DNA of 64,000 bases from Roseinatronobacter alkalisoli (GTDB taxonomy: Bacteria > Pseudomonadota > Alphaproteobacteria > Rhodobacterales > Rhodobacteraceae): assembly GCF_028745735.1 (NCBI RefSeq), contig NZ_JAQZSM010000001.1, positions 62,001-126,000 of the forward strand, given 5' to 3'. Both the position numbers and the translations under genes were made by a program. Positions 1-9,996 of this stretch are shown here, one piece after another (the first letter of the stretch is position 1; every line of letters begins with the position of its first letter). Below the pieces are notes generated by a model that made no database searches, was not told the DNA's origin, and saw only the letters and a list, made by a program, of their open reading frames with translations.

Positions 1-95
1 TGCGCGAAATGCAGGGCGCGGGTTGGGGCGCAGCCTGACCTGTCGGGGGGAACGATCCCGCCCCCCATCGAAGGGGGCAGGATCGTGGGCGCGCT

Positions 96-1154
96 TCACG
101 CGCCCGTCCCCGCCGCAGATGTTGCGCGCAATCGCCCCACGGCCCAGCGCGCGGCGTCGGCAACTGTCGCGTCGGGGTCATTGCACAGGGCCTGCGCCGT
201 GGGCAACAGCTGTGGCGTGTCGGAATTCCCGATGGCATAGAGCACGTTGCGCACAAAGCGGTTACGCCCGATCCGCTTGATGGGAGAGCCTGAAAACCGG
301 TCCCGGAATGCCGCGTCATCCAGGCCCGCCAGCACGCCCAGATCCGGGGCAATCATGCCATCACGCGCCGCGTATTTCGTTTCTGCAGCGGTTTGCGCAA
401 ACTTGTTCCACGGGCATACGGCAAGGCAATCATCGCAGCCATAAATGCGGTTGCCCAGTTTCGCGCGCAGTTCCAGCGGCACAGGGCCGTGATGTTCGAT
501 TGTGAGATATGAAATGCAGCGCCGTGCATCCAGCTGGAAAGGCGCGGGAAAGGCGGCAGTGGGGCAAATGTCCAGACAGGCACGGCAGGATCCGCAATTT
601 TCCCGCGCGGGCGTATCAGGCGGCAATTCCAGCGTTGTGAAAATCGCGCCCAGAAAAAACCAGTTGCCCAACTCGCGCGACAGCAGATTGGTATGTTTGC
701 CCTGCCAGCCCAGCCCGGCGGCCGCAGCCAGCGGTTTTTCCATCACCGGGGCCGTGTCCACGAATACCTTGATTTCGCCGCCCTCGCGGTCAATCAGCCA
801 CCGCCCCAGCCGTTTCAGGCGTTTCTTGACCACATCATGATAATCGCGCCCCAGCGCATAGGCGGAAATCACGCCCCGGTCGCGCAGGTCCAGCAGATCA
901 AGCGGGTTGTAATCCGGCGTATAGGTTTCTGCCAGCATCACGACGGATCGCGCCGCTGGCCATAATGCTGAGGGATTGCCGCGCCATTCCATGCGCTCGG
1001 CCATCCAGCCCATCTGGCCATGCCGCCCCTGATCCACGAATTCAGCCAGCCGTTCAGGTGCCGCCGGGATGGACGCAGGCGTTGTCACGGCACAGGCTGT
1101 AAAGCCCATTTCCTGTGCCATATGCCGGATTTCGGATTTGAGCTCTGCGGTCAT
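96..1154 (-). CDS. queG: Epoxyqueuosine reductase QueG
   Basis: Cytosolic cobalamin- and iron-sulfur-dependent enzyme that reduces epoxyqueuosine to queuosine in tRNA, the last step of queuosine synthesis. The 352-residue product has the normal family length. It carries the [10 protein letters not shown] segment with the catalytic Asp (D133), the ferredoxin-like motif [12 protein letters not shown] (C187, C190, C193, C197), and the second cluster cysteines C213, C240, C243 and C247 in [11 protein letters not shown]. The ATG at 1154 precedes MTAELKSE. It lies 24 bp downstream of the GST gene on the same strand, so co-transcription is likely. The C-terminal HEAT-like tail is present. Identity is near certain. 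Confidence 0.96.
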   Translation of the reverse strand: MTAELKSEIRHMAQEMGFTACAVTTPASIPAAPERLAEFVDQGRHGQMGWMAERMEWRGNPSALWPAARSVVMLAETYTPDYNPLDLLDLRDRGVISAYALGRDYHDVVKKRLKRLGRWLIDREGGEIKVFVDTAPVMEKPLAAAAGLGWQGKHTNLLSRELGNWFFLGAIFTTLELPPDTPARENCGSCRACLDICPTAAFPAPFQLDARRCISYLTIEHHGPVPLELRAKLGNRIYGCDDCLAVCPWNKFAQTAAETKYAARDGMIAPDLGVLAGLDDAAFRDRFSGSPIKRIGRNRFVRNVLYAIGNSDTPQLLPTAQALCNDPDATVADAARWAVGRLRATSAAGTGA

Positions 1155-1178
1155 ATGCCCCAGATGGGCTAAATCGTC

Positions 1179-1844
1179 TCAGAAATCCAGATCTGTATAA
1201 TGCGCGGGCGGCGGAAAGCCCGGCAACTGGTCGGCCAGCAGCGTGCGAAAGGCGGGGCGTGATTTCAATTTGGCATACCATTCATGCACCAGTGCCGAAC
1301 GCTGCCAGTCCACATCATTAATGTAATCCAGACAGGACAGATGTGCGGCTGCGGTGAAATCCGCCAGCGTCATGTCATTTCCCGCCAGCCAGCGGCGCTG
1401 GCCCAGTAACCAGTCCATGTAATCCAGATGAAACTTGATCCGGGCCGATCCGGTCTTGATGGCCTGCGAATCCGGATAGCCGCGCTTCATGATCTTCTTG
1501 TTTACCCGCTCATACAGCAGATTGGCCGTCACTTCGGCATGGAATTTATCGTCAAACCATGTGCACAGGCGGCGCATTTCATAGCGTGCTTCGGGGGCTT
1601 TCGGAATCAGCTGGGGCTGGGGCACCAGATCTTCGATATATTCGCAAATGGCGTGGCTTTCGGTCAGCAGTTTCCCTTCATAACGCAGCACCGGCACCTT
1701 GCCTGCCGGATTGCGGCGCATGAATTCGGCGCTGGGTTCCCAGAAGCGTTCCTCTATCAGTTCAACGTCGATACGCTTCTCCGCCAATGTCAGGCGCAGT
1801 TTGCGGCAAAAGGGGGAAAGCGGGACGTGATACAGGCGTGCCAT
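1179..1844 (-). CDS. Glutathione S-transferase family protein
   Basis: Soluble 221-residue protein with the two-domain GST plan. The N-terminal thioredoxin fold (about residues 1-80) contains the SPFCRKLRLTLAEK helix start, the cis-Pro segment GKVPVL and the glutathione-binding LTESHAICEYIED motif. An all-helical C-terminal domain follows. The Ser/Cys near residue 10-13 suggests a beta- or zeta-like active site rather than a Tyr-type enzyme. The substrate cannot be inferred. It sits directly upstream of queG on the same strand and may share its transcript. Confidence 0.88.
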   Translation of the reverse strand: MARLYHVPLSPFCRKLRLTLAEKRIDVELIEERFWEPSAEFMRRNPAGKVPVLRYEGKLLTESHAICEYIEDLVPQPQLIPKAPEARYEMRRLCTWFDDKFHAEVTANLLYERVNKKIMKRGYPDSQAIKTGSARIKFHLDYMDWLLGQRRWLAGNDMTLADFTAAAHLSCLDYINDVDWQRSALVHEWYAKLKSRPAFRTLLADQLPGFPPPAHYTDLDF

Positions 1845-1904
1845 GAATGTGAATATGCCTTCTGTCGGGGTTTGCCCATCTGTAGCTGCCGGGGTGGCAG
1901 AAGT

Positions 1905-2660
1905 TCAACCGCTTATACAATCCGCGCGGCCATCCCGGTCAATGGTTGCCGCCCCGTCCACAATGGACGCCGTGCGCCTGCGCAAAAAATCGCTGGGATT
2001 GGCGGCATTGCGGGTTTTGGGCGCGGGCAGTACGGCGGCAAGGCGCGCGGCTTGCGTGGGCGTCAGGTTCGCTGCAGGAACACGGAAATAGTGCTGCGCC
2101 GCTGCTTCCACCCCGAAGATGCCTTCATCAAATTCGGCGACATTCAGGTAAATTTCAAGAATGCGGGTTTTGGGCCAGAGTAGTTCTATCAGCAGGGTGA
2201 AACCGGATTCCAGCGCCTTGCGGGTCCAGTCGCGGCCATGCCACAGAAATACGTTCTTGGCGGTCTGTTGCGACAGGGTGGATGCACCGCGCGTGCTGCC
2301 TGCGGCAATGACCTTGCGGATTTCCGCCATGTCAAACCCCCAGTGCAGGCAGAAATTCGCATCCTCTGCCGCGATGACAGACCGCGCCATGACCGGTGTA
2401 ATCTGGTCCATCGGCACCCATTGGCGCTGTATTTCGCCAAGGCGACGGTATTCCTGAAAGATATAGATGCCACCAGGCGGAGGGATAAGCCGATAGAGCA
2501 GCACCCACACCACCGAAACCAGCAACACAACCGCCAGCACCCGGAACGCCCACCAGCGCAACCGGCGCAGCATTGCGGCGAAAGTCATAAGGATACCATT
2601 CGCGGCAGTGCGCCGCGGCGCTTTGGTGGATTTGCGGGGTTTTGCGGATTTGCGGGCCAT
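1905..2660 (-). CDS. mtgA: Monofunctional biosynthetic peptidoglycan transglycosylase
   Basis: Inner-membrane glycosyltransferase of family GT51 that polymerises lipid II into glycan strands. The 251-residue product has a basic N-terminus, one membrane helix (about residues 35-55) and the GT51 core. Motifs seen are AAEDANFCLHWGFD (catalytic Glu), GASTLSQQTAKNVFLW, KTRILEIYLNVAEFDEGIFGVE and the Ala-rich AARLAAVLPAP. No transpeptidase domain follows, which separates it from PBP1-type enzymes. It lies 47 bp downstream of pheS on the same strand. No clear ribosome site was seen before the ATG. Confidence 0.95.
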   Translation of the reverse strand: MARKSAKPRKSTKAPRRTAANGILMTFAAMLRRLRWWAFRVLAVVLLVSVVWVLLYRLIPPPGGIYIFQEYRRLGEIQRQWVPMDQITPVMARSVIAAEDANFCLHWGFDMAEIRKVIAAGSTRGASTLSQQTAKNVFLWHGRDWTRKALESGFTLLIELLWPKTRILEIYLNVAEFDEGIFGVEAAAQHYFRVPAANLTPTQAARLAAVLPAPKTRNAANPSDFLRRRTASIVDGAATIDRDGRADCISG

Positions 2661-2707
2661 GATGTCAGATATTCATGACTTGCAGGGCCGGTCAATCATC
2701 ACAATGC

Positions 2708-3790
2708 CTAACGCGACAGCCCGGCCGCCAGCGATGGCTGGTCAAGGGATGTGAATCCATAGTGGCGCAGCCAGCGCAGGTCGGATTCAAAAAACGCGCG
2801 CAGATCGGGGATGCCGTATTTCAGCATGGCAATCCGGTCGATCCCCATACCAAAGGCGAAGCCCTGCCATTCATCGGGGTTGATCCCGCCTGCGCGCAGA
2901 ACATGCGGATGCACCATGCCGGAGCCCAGAATTTCCAGCCAGTCCTTGCCTTCACCGATTTTCAACTGCCCGCCTTCCCATGAACAACGAATGTCCACTT
3001 CGGCGGATGGTTCGGTGAAGGGGAAATGGCTGGCGCGGAAGCGCAGTTCCACCTCATCCACCTCGAAGAACGCGCGGCAGAATTCTTCCAGCGTCCATTT
3101 CAGCTGCGCCATGGAAATGTCGCGGTCGATGGCCAGCCCTTCGACCTGATGGAACATCGGCGTGTGGGTCTGGTCCATGTCCATACGGTAGACGCGGCCC
3201 GGCGCGATAACGCGGATGGGCGCGCCCTGCGCCTGCATCGCGCGGATCTGCACGGGGCTGGTATGGGTGCGCAGCACATGGGGCGGGCGGTTGTCGCCAG
3301 CCGCGCGGTGCAGATAGAACGTGTCCATTTCCTGACGGGACGGGTGTTCGGGCGCGATATTCAGCGCGTCGAAATTATACCAGTCGGATTCGATCTGCGG
3401 ACCTTCGGCGACGGCAAACCCCATATCGGCGAAAATGGCGGTCAGTTCGTCCATGACTTGGCTGATGGGGTGAATGGTGCCCATGGGGCGCGGGCGACCG
3501 GGCAGCGTGACGTCCAGCCATTCCGATTTCAGGCGCGCATCAAGGGCTGCATCTTCCAGTGCGGCCTTGCGCGCTTTCAACGCGGCGTCCACTTCGGTTT
3601 TCAGGGCGTTCAGTGCTGGCCCTGCAATCAGGCGTTCTTCGGCGCTCATCTGGCCCAGTTCGCGCATTTTCAGGCTGATCTCGCCCTTCTTGCCCAAAGC
3701 GGCCAGTCGCACGGTTTCCAGCGCGTCCGCATCAGGGGCCGCGCCGATCTGTTCCAGATATTTGCCGCGAAGCGTTGCGATTGCGTCCAT
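2708..3790 (-). CDS. pheS: Phenylalanine--tRNA ligase alpha subunit
   Basis: Catalytic alpha subunit of the (alpha-beta)2 phenylalanyl-tRNA synthetase. At 360 residues it has the usual length. An N-terminal coiled-coil arm (about 1-90) is followed by the class II core with motif 2 ([22 protein letters not shown]), the EGLAIDRDI segment and motif 3 ([18 protein letters not shown]). The beta subunit gene pheT is not in this window: the gene downstream is mtgA and the one upstream is mgtE. The ATG at 3790 has a purine-rich AAAAGGG just upstream. Identity is near certain. Confidence 0.97.
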   Translation of the reverse strand: MDAIATLRGKYLEQIGAAPDADALETVRLAALGKKGEISLKMRELGQMSAEERLIAGPALNALKTEVDAALKARKAALEDAALDARLKSEWLDVTLPGRPRPMGTIHPISQVMDELTAIFADMGFAVAEGPQIESDWYNFDALNIAPEHPSRQEMDTFYLHRAAGDNRPPHVLRTHTSPVQIRAMQAQGAPIRVIAPGRVYRMDMDQTHTPMFHQVEGLAIDRDISMAQLKWTLEEFCRAFFEVDEVELRFRASHFPFTEPSAEVDIRCSWEGGQLKIGEGKDWLEILGSGMVHPHVLRAGGINPDEWQGFAFGMGIDRIAMLKYGIPDLRAFFESDLRWLRHYGFTSLDQPSLAAGLSR

Positions 3791-3879
3791 GACATGCCCT
3801 TTTTGCGCTTTATGCGTTCCGCGCTGGGATAGTGTGCCCCGCGCGCGAATGCAAGTCAGGCCCGCACGCCTATACGGGG

Positions 3880-5283
3880 TTACAGTTCCAGCAAACGGGC
3901 CGCGATGGTGAAATAAATGACAACCCCCAGCACATCGGCAATCGATGTCACCAGTGGCCCGGATGCGGCTGCCGGGTCACGGTCGATTCTGGCAAAGATG
4001 AAGGGCAGGCACATTCCGATCAAGGCCCCCATCAACACGATGGTCACCATGGCCGAGGCCACGACCAGCGCAATTTCAGGACCGCCCCGCCAGACACCGA
4101 TAACTGACACCGCAAAGGCCATTGTCAGACCAAGCGCCAGTGCGATCAGCGTTTCGCGCGCCAGCAAGCGCCCGAAATCGGTCGGGCGCACATCCCCGGT
4201 GGCCAATGCACGCACCATCAGCGTGGCCGATTGCGTGCCTGCATTGCCCCCGGATGCAATCAACAGCGGCAGAAAGAACAGCAGCGACAGATGCGCGGCG
4301 ATCGTTTCTTCGAAATAGGCAATCCCCGCCCCGGAAAAGATGTTGCCAAAGACCAGCAGCACCAGCCAGAAGATGCGCGCGCGGTAAAGCGTGGCAATCG
4401 TGGCTTCGGCAACCGACATGTCCAGCGGTTGCACGATAGACCCTTTGTGAAAATCCTCGGTCACTTCCTCTTCGGACACGTCCATGGCGTCGTCTGCGGT
4501 CACAATGCCCACCAGACGGTCGTTTTCATCCAGTACCGGCAGGGCCAGCAGGTCATAGCGTGCAATCAGGCGGGCGGCTTCTTCCTGTTCTTCGGTCACA
4601 CGCACGAAAACGGGTTCGGTATCCATGATCTCAGACACGCGCTGACGGGGGCGCGCGGTCAGGATGTCGCGCAGGCTGACAACGCCCAGCAATTCGCGCG
4701 ATTCGCCAACAATAAATGCGTAGTAAATTGTTTCGGCATCAAGGGCTTGCGTGCGCAAAGCCTCTATCGCCTGACTGGAGGTCATCTCCGGTCTGACAAC
4801 CGCGTAGTCGGATGTCATGACCGACCCCACGGTCCATTCCTCATAGGATGCAAGTCGCCGCAGATCTTCGCGTTCTGCCTTGGACAGGGCCGGCAGGATG
4901 GCTTCCTGCGCTTCTTCATCCAGTTGCTTGAACAGGTCGGCGCGTTCGTCATGGCTCATGGCGGTCATCAGGGCCACCAGATCGCGTTTGCGAATGCGGG
5001 TTGCAACGCTGACCTGTGATGACGGGCGCAGATAGCCGATCAGTTCGGCCTGATCATGCAGTGGCAGCAGGTGCATCACTGTCAGGTCGCTGGCCTCGTC
5101 CAGTTCTTCGATCAGAGCTGCGGTATCGGCCAGTTCCAGTGTTTCCAGAAACTGGCGGATTTCGTCGGTCCGGTCTTCTTTCAGCAGGCGCGCCACTTCG
5201 ATTGCGATCAACGCAGCATCAATGCCCGCATTTTCGGCGTCCGGATCGAAGCGGTATTCCGAAAGTGGTGTTTGAATCGTCAT
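3880..5283 (-). CDS. mgtE: Magnesium transporter MgtE
   Basis: Inner-membrane Mg2+ channel. The 467-residue product shows an N-terminal superhelical MgtE_N domain (about 25-140), two CBS domains (about 140-270, including [12 protein letters not shown] and [21 protein letters not shown]), the connecting plug helix, and a C-terminal membrane domain with five predicted helices. The pore-side segment [21 protein letters not shown] is the family signature. The CBS and N domains normally sense cytosolic Mg2+ and close the channel. No Mg2+ riboswitch was recognised in the 268 bp upstream. Confidence 0.95.
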   Translation of the reverse strand: MTIQTPLSEYRFDPDAENAGIDAALIAIEVARLLKEDRTDEIRQFLETLELADTAALIEELDEASDLTVMHLLPLHDQAELIGYLRPSSQVSVATRIRKRDLVALMTAMSHDERADLFKQLDEEAQEAILPALSKAEREDLRRLASYEEWTVGSVMTSDYAVVRPEMTSSQAIEALRTQALDAETIYYAFIVGESRELLGVVSLRDILTARPRQRVSEIMDTEPVFVRVTEEQEEAARLIARYDLLALPVLDENDRLVGIVTADDAMDVSEEEVTEDFHKGSIVQPLDMSVAEATIATLYRARIFWLVLLVFGNIFSGAGIAYFEETIAAHLSLLFFLPLLIASGGNAGTQSATLMVRALATGDVRPTDFGRLLARETLIALALGLTMAFAVSVIGVWRGGPEIALVVASAMVTIVLMGALIGMCLPFIFARIDRDPAAASGPLVTSIADVLGVVIYFTIAARLLEL

Positions 5284-5509
5284 GGCCGACCCCCTTGCCT
5301 GCGTCGCACGGCAGGGGCGGCGGGCCGGGTCAGCCCCGGATAGCAGCCCGCGCCTTGCGCGGTCGTATATCAGCCCGAAGGCTGGATTTCTGTTTCGGGC
5401 GCATGATTTGCGCCCGCCTAGAACTGCCGTCCATTTTGGTCCCGATTGGTTGCGTCAGCGAGTGTCACTGACAGGGGTGATTTACGGCCAAGCCGCTCCG
5501 TTGTCAAAC

Positions 5510-5534
5510 CCGGACAGCATGCCATGCTGCCCGG
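5510..5534 (-). terminator. Hairpin after gabD, candidate terminator
   Basis: An 11-bp stem (one G-U pair) with a 3-nt loop starts 17 bp after the gabD stop codon. Read on the minus strand it is followed by GTTTG, a weak U-tract, so termination is plausible but not strong. Confidence 0.5.
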
Positions 5535-5551
5535 TCAGAACTTCCTGCCCG

Positions 5552-7030
5552 TCAGATACTCAGGCAGATATACTTCATTTCAAGGAAATCATCGATCCCG
5601 TGGCGCGACCCTTCGCGCCCCAGCCCGGATTGCTTGACCCCGCCGAATGGCGCCAGCTCCGTTGAGATGATGCCAGTATTAACCCCCACGATCCCGTATT
5701 CCAGCGCTTCCTGCACGCGGGTAATGCGCCCCATATCGCGGGCATAGAAATAGCACGCCAGTCCGAATATCGTGTCATTGGCAAGGGCGATGGCGTCCTC
5801 CTCAGTGTCGAATCTGAACAGCGGTGCCAGCGGGCCAAAGGTTTCTTCCTTCGCCACCTTCATGGATTGGGTCACCCCGGTTGCGACAGTCGGTTGAAAG
5901 AAGGTGCCGCCCAGTTCGTGCCGCTTCCCGCCGGTCGTGATGCTGCCGCCGTTGTCCAGCACGTCACGGATATGGTCTTCGATCTTCTCAACCGCGCTTT
6001 CGTTGATCAGCGGGCCAGTGGATACACCGTCATCCATACCATCCCCGACCTTCAGTTTCGACACTGCGGCGGCCAGTTTCGCGGCAAAGGCATCATAGAC
6101 ACCCGCCTGCACATAGATGCGATTCGCACAGACACAGGTCTGGCCGTTATTGCGGAACTTGGACGTCATTGCCCCCTCAACCGCGCGGTCCAGATCGGCG
6201 TCATCAAACACAATGAAAGGGGCGTTGCCGCCCAGTTCCATTGAACATTTCATGACCTGATCGGCGGCCTGACGCAGCAGAATGCGCCCCACTTCGGTCG
6301 ACCCAGTGAAGGTAAGTTTGCGCACGACCGGGTTTTCGCAGAATTCCTTGCCAATGTCGGACGCACGGCTGGACGGAATGACCGACAGCAGCCCCTTGGG
6401 TACCCCCGCGCGTTCCGCCAGCACCGCCATGGCCAGCGCCGAAAGCGGCGTTTCCGTCGCGGGCCGCGCGACAAACCCACAACCCACCGCCAGCGCGGGG
6501 GCGACCTTGCGTGCGATCATCGCATTGGGAAAATTCCATGGCGTGATCGACGCCGCAACCCCGATGGGCTGGCGCAGCACTGTAATGCGCTTGTCAGGTT
6601 GGTGACCGGGGATCGTTTCGCCATAGACGCGCTTGGCCTCTTCGCCGAACCATTCAACGAAACTGGCCCCATAGGCGATTTCGCCGCGCGCCTCTGACAG
6701 GGGTTTGCCCATTTCCGCGGTTAGAATAAGCGCCAGATCTTCCTGATTTTCCATCATCAGATCGAACCATTTGCGCAATACGCCTGCGCGGTCCTTGCCG
6801 GTACGTGCAGCCCATGGGTGGCGGGCCTTTTCAGCGGCGGCAATCGCGCGCGCGGCCTCTCCTCGGCCTACATCCGCAACCTGGGCGATGACATCGCCAC
6901 GCGCGGGGTTGCGCACATCGAAGAGGGCACCGTCATCTGCGCTGATCCATTCACCCGCGACAAATGCGCGGGTTTCCAGAAGCGACGGATCGCGCAGCAA
7001 GTGTTCAAGTTTGGTTGTTGTGTCAGTCAT
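5552..7030 (-). CDS. gabD: NAD(P)-dependent succinate-semialdehyde dehydrogenase
   Basis: Aldehyde dehydrogenase superfamily enzyme that probably oxidises succinate semialdehyde to succinate in 4-aminobutyrate breakdown. From the ATG at 7030 ([10 protein letters not shown], preceded by AAGGAG) it is 492 residues long. Key residues are E266 in MELGGNAP and the catalytic C299 in [11 protein letters not shown]; the TPWNFPNAM and GSTEVGR motifs are present. An upstream in-frame ATG at 7099 exists but lacks a ribosome site and adds an atypical N-terminus. GabT is not nearby. A related semialdehyde such as glutarate semialdehyde is a possible alternative substrate. Confidence 0.88.
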   Translation of the reverse strand: MTDTTTKLEHLLRDPSLLETRAFVAGEWISADDGALFDVRNPARGDVIAQVADVGRGEAARAIAAAEKARHPWAARTGKDRAGVLRKWFDLMMENQEDLALILTAEMGKPLSEARGEIAYGASFVEWFGEEAKRVYGETIPGHQPDKRITVLRQPIGVAASITPWNFPNAMIARKVAPALAVGCGFVARPATETPLSALAMAVLAERAGVPKGLLSVIPSSRASDIGKEFCENPVVRKLTFTGSTEVGRILLRQAADQVMKCSMELGGNAPFIVFDDADLDRAVEGAMTSKFRNNGQTCVCANRIYVQAGVYDAFAAKLAAAVSKLKVGDGMDDGVSTGPLINESAVEKIEDHIRDVLDNGGSITTGGKRHELGGTFFQPTVATGVTQSMKVAKEETFGPLAPLFRFDTEEDAIALANDTIFGLACYFYARDMGRITRVQEALEYGIVGVNTGIISTELAPFGGVKQSGLGREGSRHGIDDFLEMKYICLSI

Positions 7031-7201
7031 GTCGCTTCCCAACTCCTTGGTGTGGCCTGTTCCGGTTATTTGCCGTTCCGGCAACATATATGCGCCCATG
7101 GTAATGATGTTTTAAACAGATTGCGACACTGTGACGGGTGTTGGTCATGGGTTCAGGGTTTTTTGCACCCGGGGCAGGGAACTTATTCAGGTGTGGGCCA
7201 T

Positions 7202-8668
7202 ATGTGTGCAAAAGATCTTGCCGGAAATGACGACAGTGCCGTTTCTGAACACGCCTATGCGGAAATGGTTGCGCGTCATGCGCCGGACGGGGTGGTTATC
7301 AGCGGCCCTGACCGGCTGGCGCTATGGGTCAATCCTGCCTTCACCACGCTGACCGGCTACGGGATTGAAGACCTGCGCGATAAAATGGCGATTGACGTGT
7401 TGCGCGGGGCCGAAACCTGCCGCCATCATGTGCAGACCATCAGTTCCGCCTGCGCACAGCGGCGCGAAACCCAGACCGAACTTCAGCTTCAGGCGCGCGA
7501 CGGGCGGGTTTTCTGGGTGGATCTGAAAGTCACGCCAATATTCGACGGCGCTGGCGTGCATACGCATTTCATATTGAACATGCGCGATATTACCGCGCGC
7601 AAGAAACTCGAAGATCAGAATGATCAGATGCGCCAGGCCGAAGAATTGCGGCAGTCCGAACGCCATTTATTGGCGCTGACAAGTGAATGGCTGTATTCGG
7701 CCAAATCCTTCGATGAATTGCTGATGGTGGTGCAGCGGGCCATGCACACCCTGATCCCCGAAGCGGACGGGGCGCTGTATATCTATGGTGCGTCGCGCAG
7801 CACGCTGGATCTGGCGACCAGTTGGGGCACGATTCCGGAATTCCCGGCGCATATGTTGCCGGATGAATGCTGGGCATTGCGGCGCGGGCGGGCCTATGCC
7901 TATGGACTGAAGCCTATTCAGTTCGCCTGCGACCATGTAGCCAAACCGGGGACGCCGTTCTTTTGCCTGCCGATCATCGCGCATGGTGAAACCATTGGGT
8001 TGCTGCACATCATTTTTGACGGTTTCGAAGAAGAAGGGTTGATGCGCCACATGCGCGAAGACGTTCTGCGCAACCGCTGGGATGTTTCCCTGATCTGCGC
8101 GGAACAGATAAGCCTTGCGATTGCGAATGTCCGTTTGCGTCAGGAATTGCATGACAAATCCATGCGTGACGCGCTGACGGATCTCTGGAACCGGCGTTGG
8201 TTTGTGGAACGCGCGATGCGGGAATTCACCATGGCCGAACGCGAGGGGCGTGAAATTGGCCTGATCATGCTGGATATTGATCATTTCAAGGCATTCAACG
8301 ACAAGTTTGGCCATGATGCGGGTGATCTGGTCTTGCGCGAAGCAGCAGGCATACTGACACGAACCGCAACGGAAATGATGTACCCCTGTCGCCTTGGCGG
8401 CGAAGAGTTTGTTGTCCTGTGCCCAAATATGCCCGCGCAGGACGTCGCCGCGCAGGCGGACCAGATACGCGCGGCGCTGCAGGTGCTGCGCCTGTCGCAT
8501 GGCGGGGTCGGTCTGCCGGAAGTGACCGCATCGGCGGGGGTGGCCATGTTCCCGGAAAATGGCCGCACGCTGGAGGAGGTTTTGAAAGCCGCGGATCAGG
8601 CGCTGTATCTGGCCAAGGATCAAGGGCGCAACCGTACCAGCACAGCCAGCTGTAACGATCCGGGGTGA
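7202..8668 (+). CDS. PAS-domain diguanylate cyclase
   Basis: Predicted cytosolic 488-residue sensor that makes cyclic di-GMP. Domains in order are a PAS domain (about 18-135, with the PAC-type FILNMRDITARKKLE ending), a coiled-coil linker (about 135-160), a GAF-like region (about 165-315) and a C-terminal GGDEF domain (about 320-488). The active-site loop is GGEEF at 399-403, and the metal-binding MLDIDHFKAFNDKFGH segment is intact. No RxxD inhibitory site stands five residues before GGEEF. The start at 7202 (MCAKDLAG) is the first ATG that avoids overlap with gabD; GTG 7193 is an alternative. No membrane segment was seen and the signal is unknown. Confidence 0.88.
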   Translation: MCAKDLAGNDDSAVSEHAYAEMVARHAPDGVVISGPDRLALWVNPAFTTLTGYGIEDLRDKMAIDVLRGAETCRHHVQTISSACAQRRETQTELQLQARDGRVFWVDLKVTPIFDGAGVHTHFILNMRDITARKKLEDQNDQMRQAEELRQSERHLLALTSEWLYSAKSFDELLMVVQRAMHTLIPEADGALYIYGASRSTLDLATSWGTIPEFPAHMLPDECWALRRGRAYAYGLKPIQFACDHVAKPGTPFFCLPIIAHGETIGLLHIIFDGFEEEGLMRHMREDVLRNRWDVSLICAEQISLAIANVRLRQELHDKSMRDALTDLWNRRWFVERAMREFTMAEREGREIGLIMLDIDHFKAFNDKFGHDAGDLVLREAAGILTRTATEMMYPCRLGGEEFVVLCPNMPAQDVAAQADQIRAALQVLRLSHGGVGLPEVTASAGVAMFPENGRTLEEVLKAADQALYLAKDQGRNRTSTASCNDPG

Positions 8669-8746
8669 TGTTGGGTTATGCCCGCCGGCCGGGCGTTGTC
8701 AAAAGATCAGGCCGGGCGTGTGAATGCGACAGAATGCAGGCAGGCC

Positions 8747-9394
8747 CTAGCGCCGCGCCCCGAACAGTGCGGAGCCGACACGCACATGGGTTGCCCCCAT
8801 CGCGATCGCGGTTTCGAAATCATCGCTCATGCCCATGGACAGCGCGTCCAGCCCGTTACGTGCGCCGATCTGCGCAAGGGCGGTGAAATGCGTGGCGGGG
8901 TCTTCATCGACAGGGGGGATGCACATCAGGCCAATCACCGGCAGGTCCAGCGCGCGGCATTCGGCAATGAAATTGTCGGCATCATCGGGCAGTATACCCG
9001 CCTTTTGCGGTTCGGCCCCGGTGTTGACCTGTATGAACAGGGCGGGGCATTGGCCCAGTTCCTGCGCCAGCCGGGCCAGCGTGCGGGCCAGTTTCGGGCG
9101 GTCCAGTGAGTGGATGGCCTGAAACAACTCCATCGCGGTGCGGGCCTTGTTGCTTTGCAGGGGGCCAAGCAGATGCACATCCACCGGTCCGAATTCGTCG
9201 CGCCATCCGGGCCATTTATCTGCCGCTTCCTGCACACGGTTTTCCCCGAACAACCGATGCCCGGCGCGCAGCACGGGCAGAACGCGGTCATGGGGCTGTT
9301 CCTTGGACACGGCAATCAGCCGGACGCTGCCGCCCGGCCGTCCAGCGGCTGCTTCGGCCCGCGCGACGCGGGTGGTGATGTCAGTCAGGGACAT
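8747..9394 (-). CDS. YggS/PROSC family pyridoxal-phosphate homeostasis protein
   Basis: Single-domain TIM-barrel protein of the alanine-racemase N-terminal fold, 215 residues, that binds PLP and buffers free pyridoxal phosphate. The PLP lysine lies in RLIAVSKEQP near residue 31. The conserved segments FGENRVQEAADKWP, HLLGPLQSNKA, FIQVNTGAEPQKAG and LSMGMSDDFETAIAMGATHVRVG are all present. It starts 12 bp after the truncated porin gene on the same strand and is probably co-transcribed with it and the small lipoprotein. Confidence 0.95.
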   Translation of the reverse strand: MSLTDITTRVARAEAAAGRPGGSVRLIAVSKEQPHDRVLPVLRAGHRLFGENRVQEAADKWPGWRDEFGPVDVHLLGPLQSNKARTAMELFQAIHSLDRPKLARTLARLAQELGQCPALFIQVNTGAEPQKAGILPDDADNFIAECRALDLPVIGLMCIPPVDEDPATHFTALAQIGARNGLDALSMGMSDDFETAIAMGATHVRVGSALFGARR

Positions 9395-9406
9395 GGCGCG
9401 CCTGTG

Positions 9407-9712
9407 CTAATTGCCAATGAATACATGTTGCCCGCGCGGGCGCGCGTCTGCTTTCTCGGCGTCGAACCCGAACCCGAATTGCGTCCCGCCATCGGTTTCC
9501 GCGGCAAAGCGGAACTTCACCCTTGCGCGGCTGATGAGTTTTGCGCGGCTGGTATTGGGGGTGTCGGGGCGGTCGGTCCAGATAACGCCCATGCGCGCGT
9601 CGCCGGAAATCTGCAGGCCGGGGTTTTCGCGCCAGTCACGGTTTTGCGCCATGGCGGGGGCGGCGAGCAGGGTGCCCGCCAGAATCAGCGATATGATAGG
9701 GAGTGCCCGCAT
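9407..9712 (-). pseudogene. Truncated porin-like protein (N-terminal fragment)
   Basis: A 101-residue product with a clear Sec signal peptide (cleavage expected after PAMA, about residue 22), then a segment resembling the start of the neighbouring full-length porin. SGDARMGVIW matches TGSARMGIIY, and the AETDGGTQFGFGF segment matches GETDSGLAFGASI. It stops at HVFIGN, where the porin goes on with its third or fourth beta-strand, so only a few strands remain of about 16. Its ATG directly abuts the TGA of the lipoprotein gene upstream (TGAATG), and yggS follows 12 bp later. It is either a decayed porin copy or a small exported protein in its own right; the intact reading frame and signal peptide leave the second option open. 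Confidence 0.6.
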
Positions 9713-9859
9713 TCAGCGCCCGCTGACACGGCGCACGTCCTGACCTGCGCCCATGAACACCCCGCCAACGCCATCCAATGCGGCGGAAGTGGTTTCGCAC
9801 CCTGTCAGCATGATTGCCCCCATCAGCGCCCCGATCAGGGCGGTTTTTCTGCGTGTCAT
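9713..9859 (-). CDS. Small lipoprotein, entericidin-like
   Basis: A 48-residue lipoprotein too short for most gene callers. The ATG at 9859 has the ribosome site GAGGTG seven bases upstream. The N-terminus MTRRKTAL is followed by a hydrophobic stretch and the lipobox LTGC, with the Cys at about residue 21. The short mature tail ends GQDVRRVSGR. The pattern of a lipobox plus a Gly-rich tail with an amphipathic end resembles entericidin-type peptides, but the match is weak. Its stop codon touches the start of the porin fragment, suggesting translational coupling. Confidence 0.65.
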   Translation of the reverse strand: MTRRKTALIGALMGAIMLTGCETTSAALDGVGGVFMGAGQDVRRVSGR

Positions 9860-9942
9860 GTTGCTCACCTCAATTGGTTTTTTGCTGTTGCTGCGGATGA
9901 TAACAGAAATACCCCGGTGAACTGAACCAAAAACCAATCAAA

Positions 9943-9973
9943 AAGAAAAGAGCGGGCAAAAGCCCGCTCTTTC
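9943..9973 (-). terminator. Rho-independent terminator of the porin gene
   Basis: A perfect 10-bp GC-rich stem (AAGAGCGGGC paired with GCCCGCTCTT) closes an AAAA loop. On the minus strand it is followed by TTCTTTTTG. It lies 25 bp beyond the porin stop codon. Confidence 0.9.
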
Positions 9974-9996
9974 CGTAACCAATGATCTGTATCAGA

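Noticed and set aside
53-85. Stem-loop near the left edge, possible terminator of queG
   Set aside because: The stem is imperfect and no U-tract follows on the minus strand; only 95 bp of context is available.
6818-7201. Upstream extension of the diguanylate cyclase frame
   Set aside because: It runs antisense through gabD and adds residues without PAS-like character.
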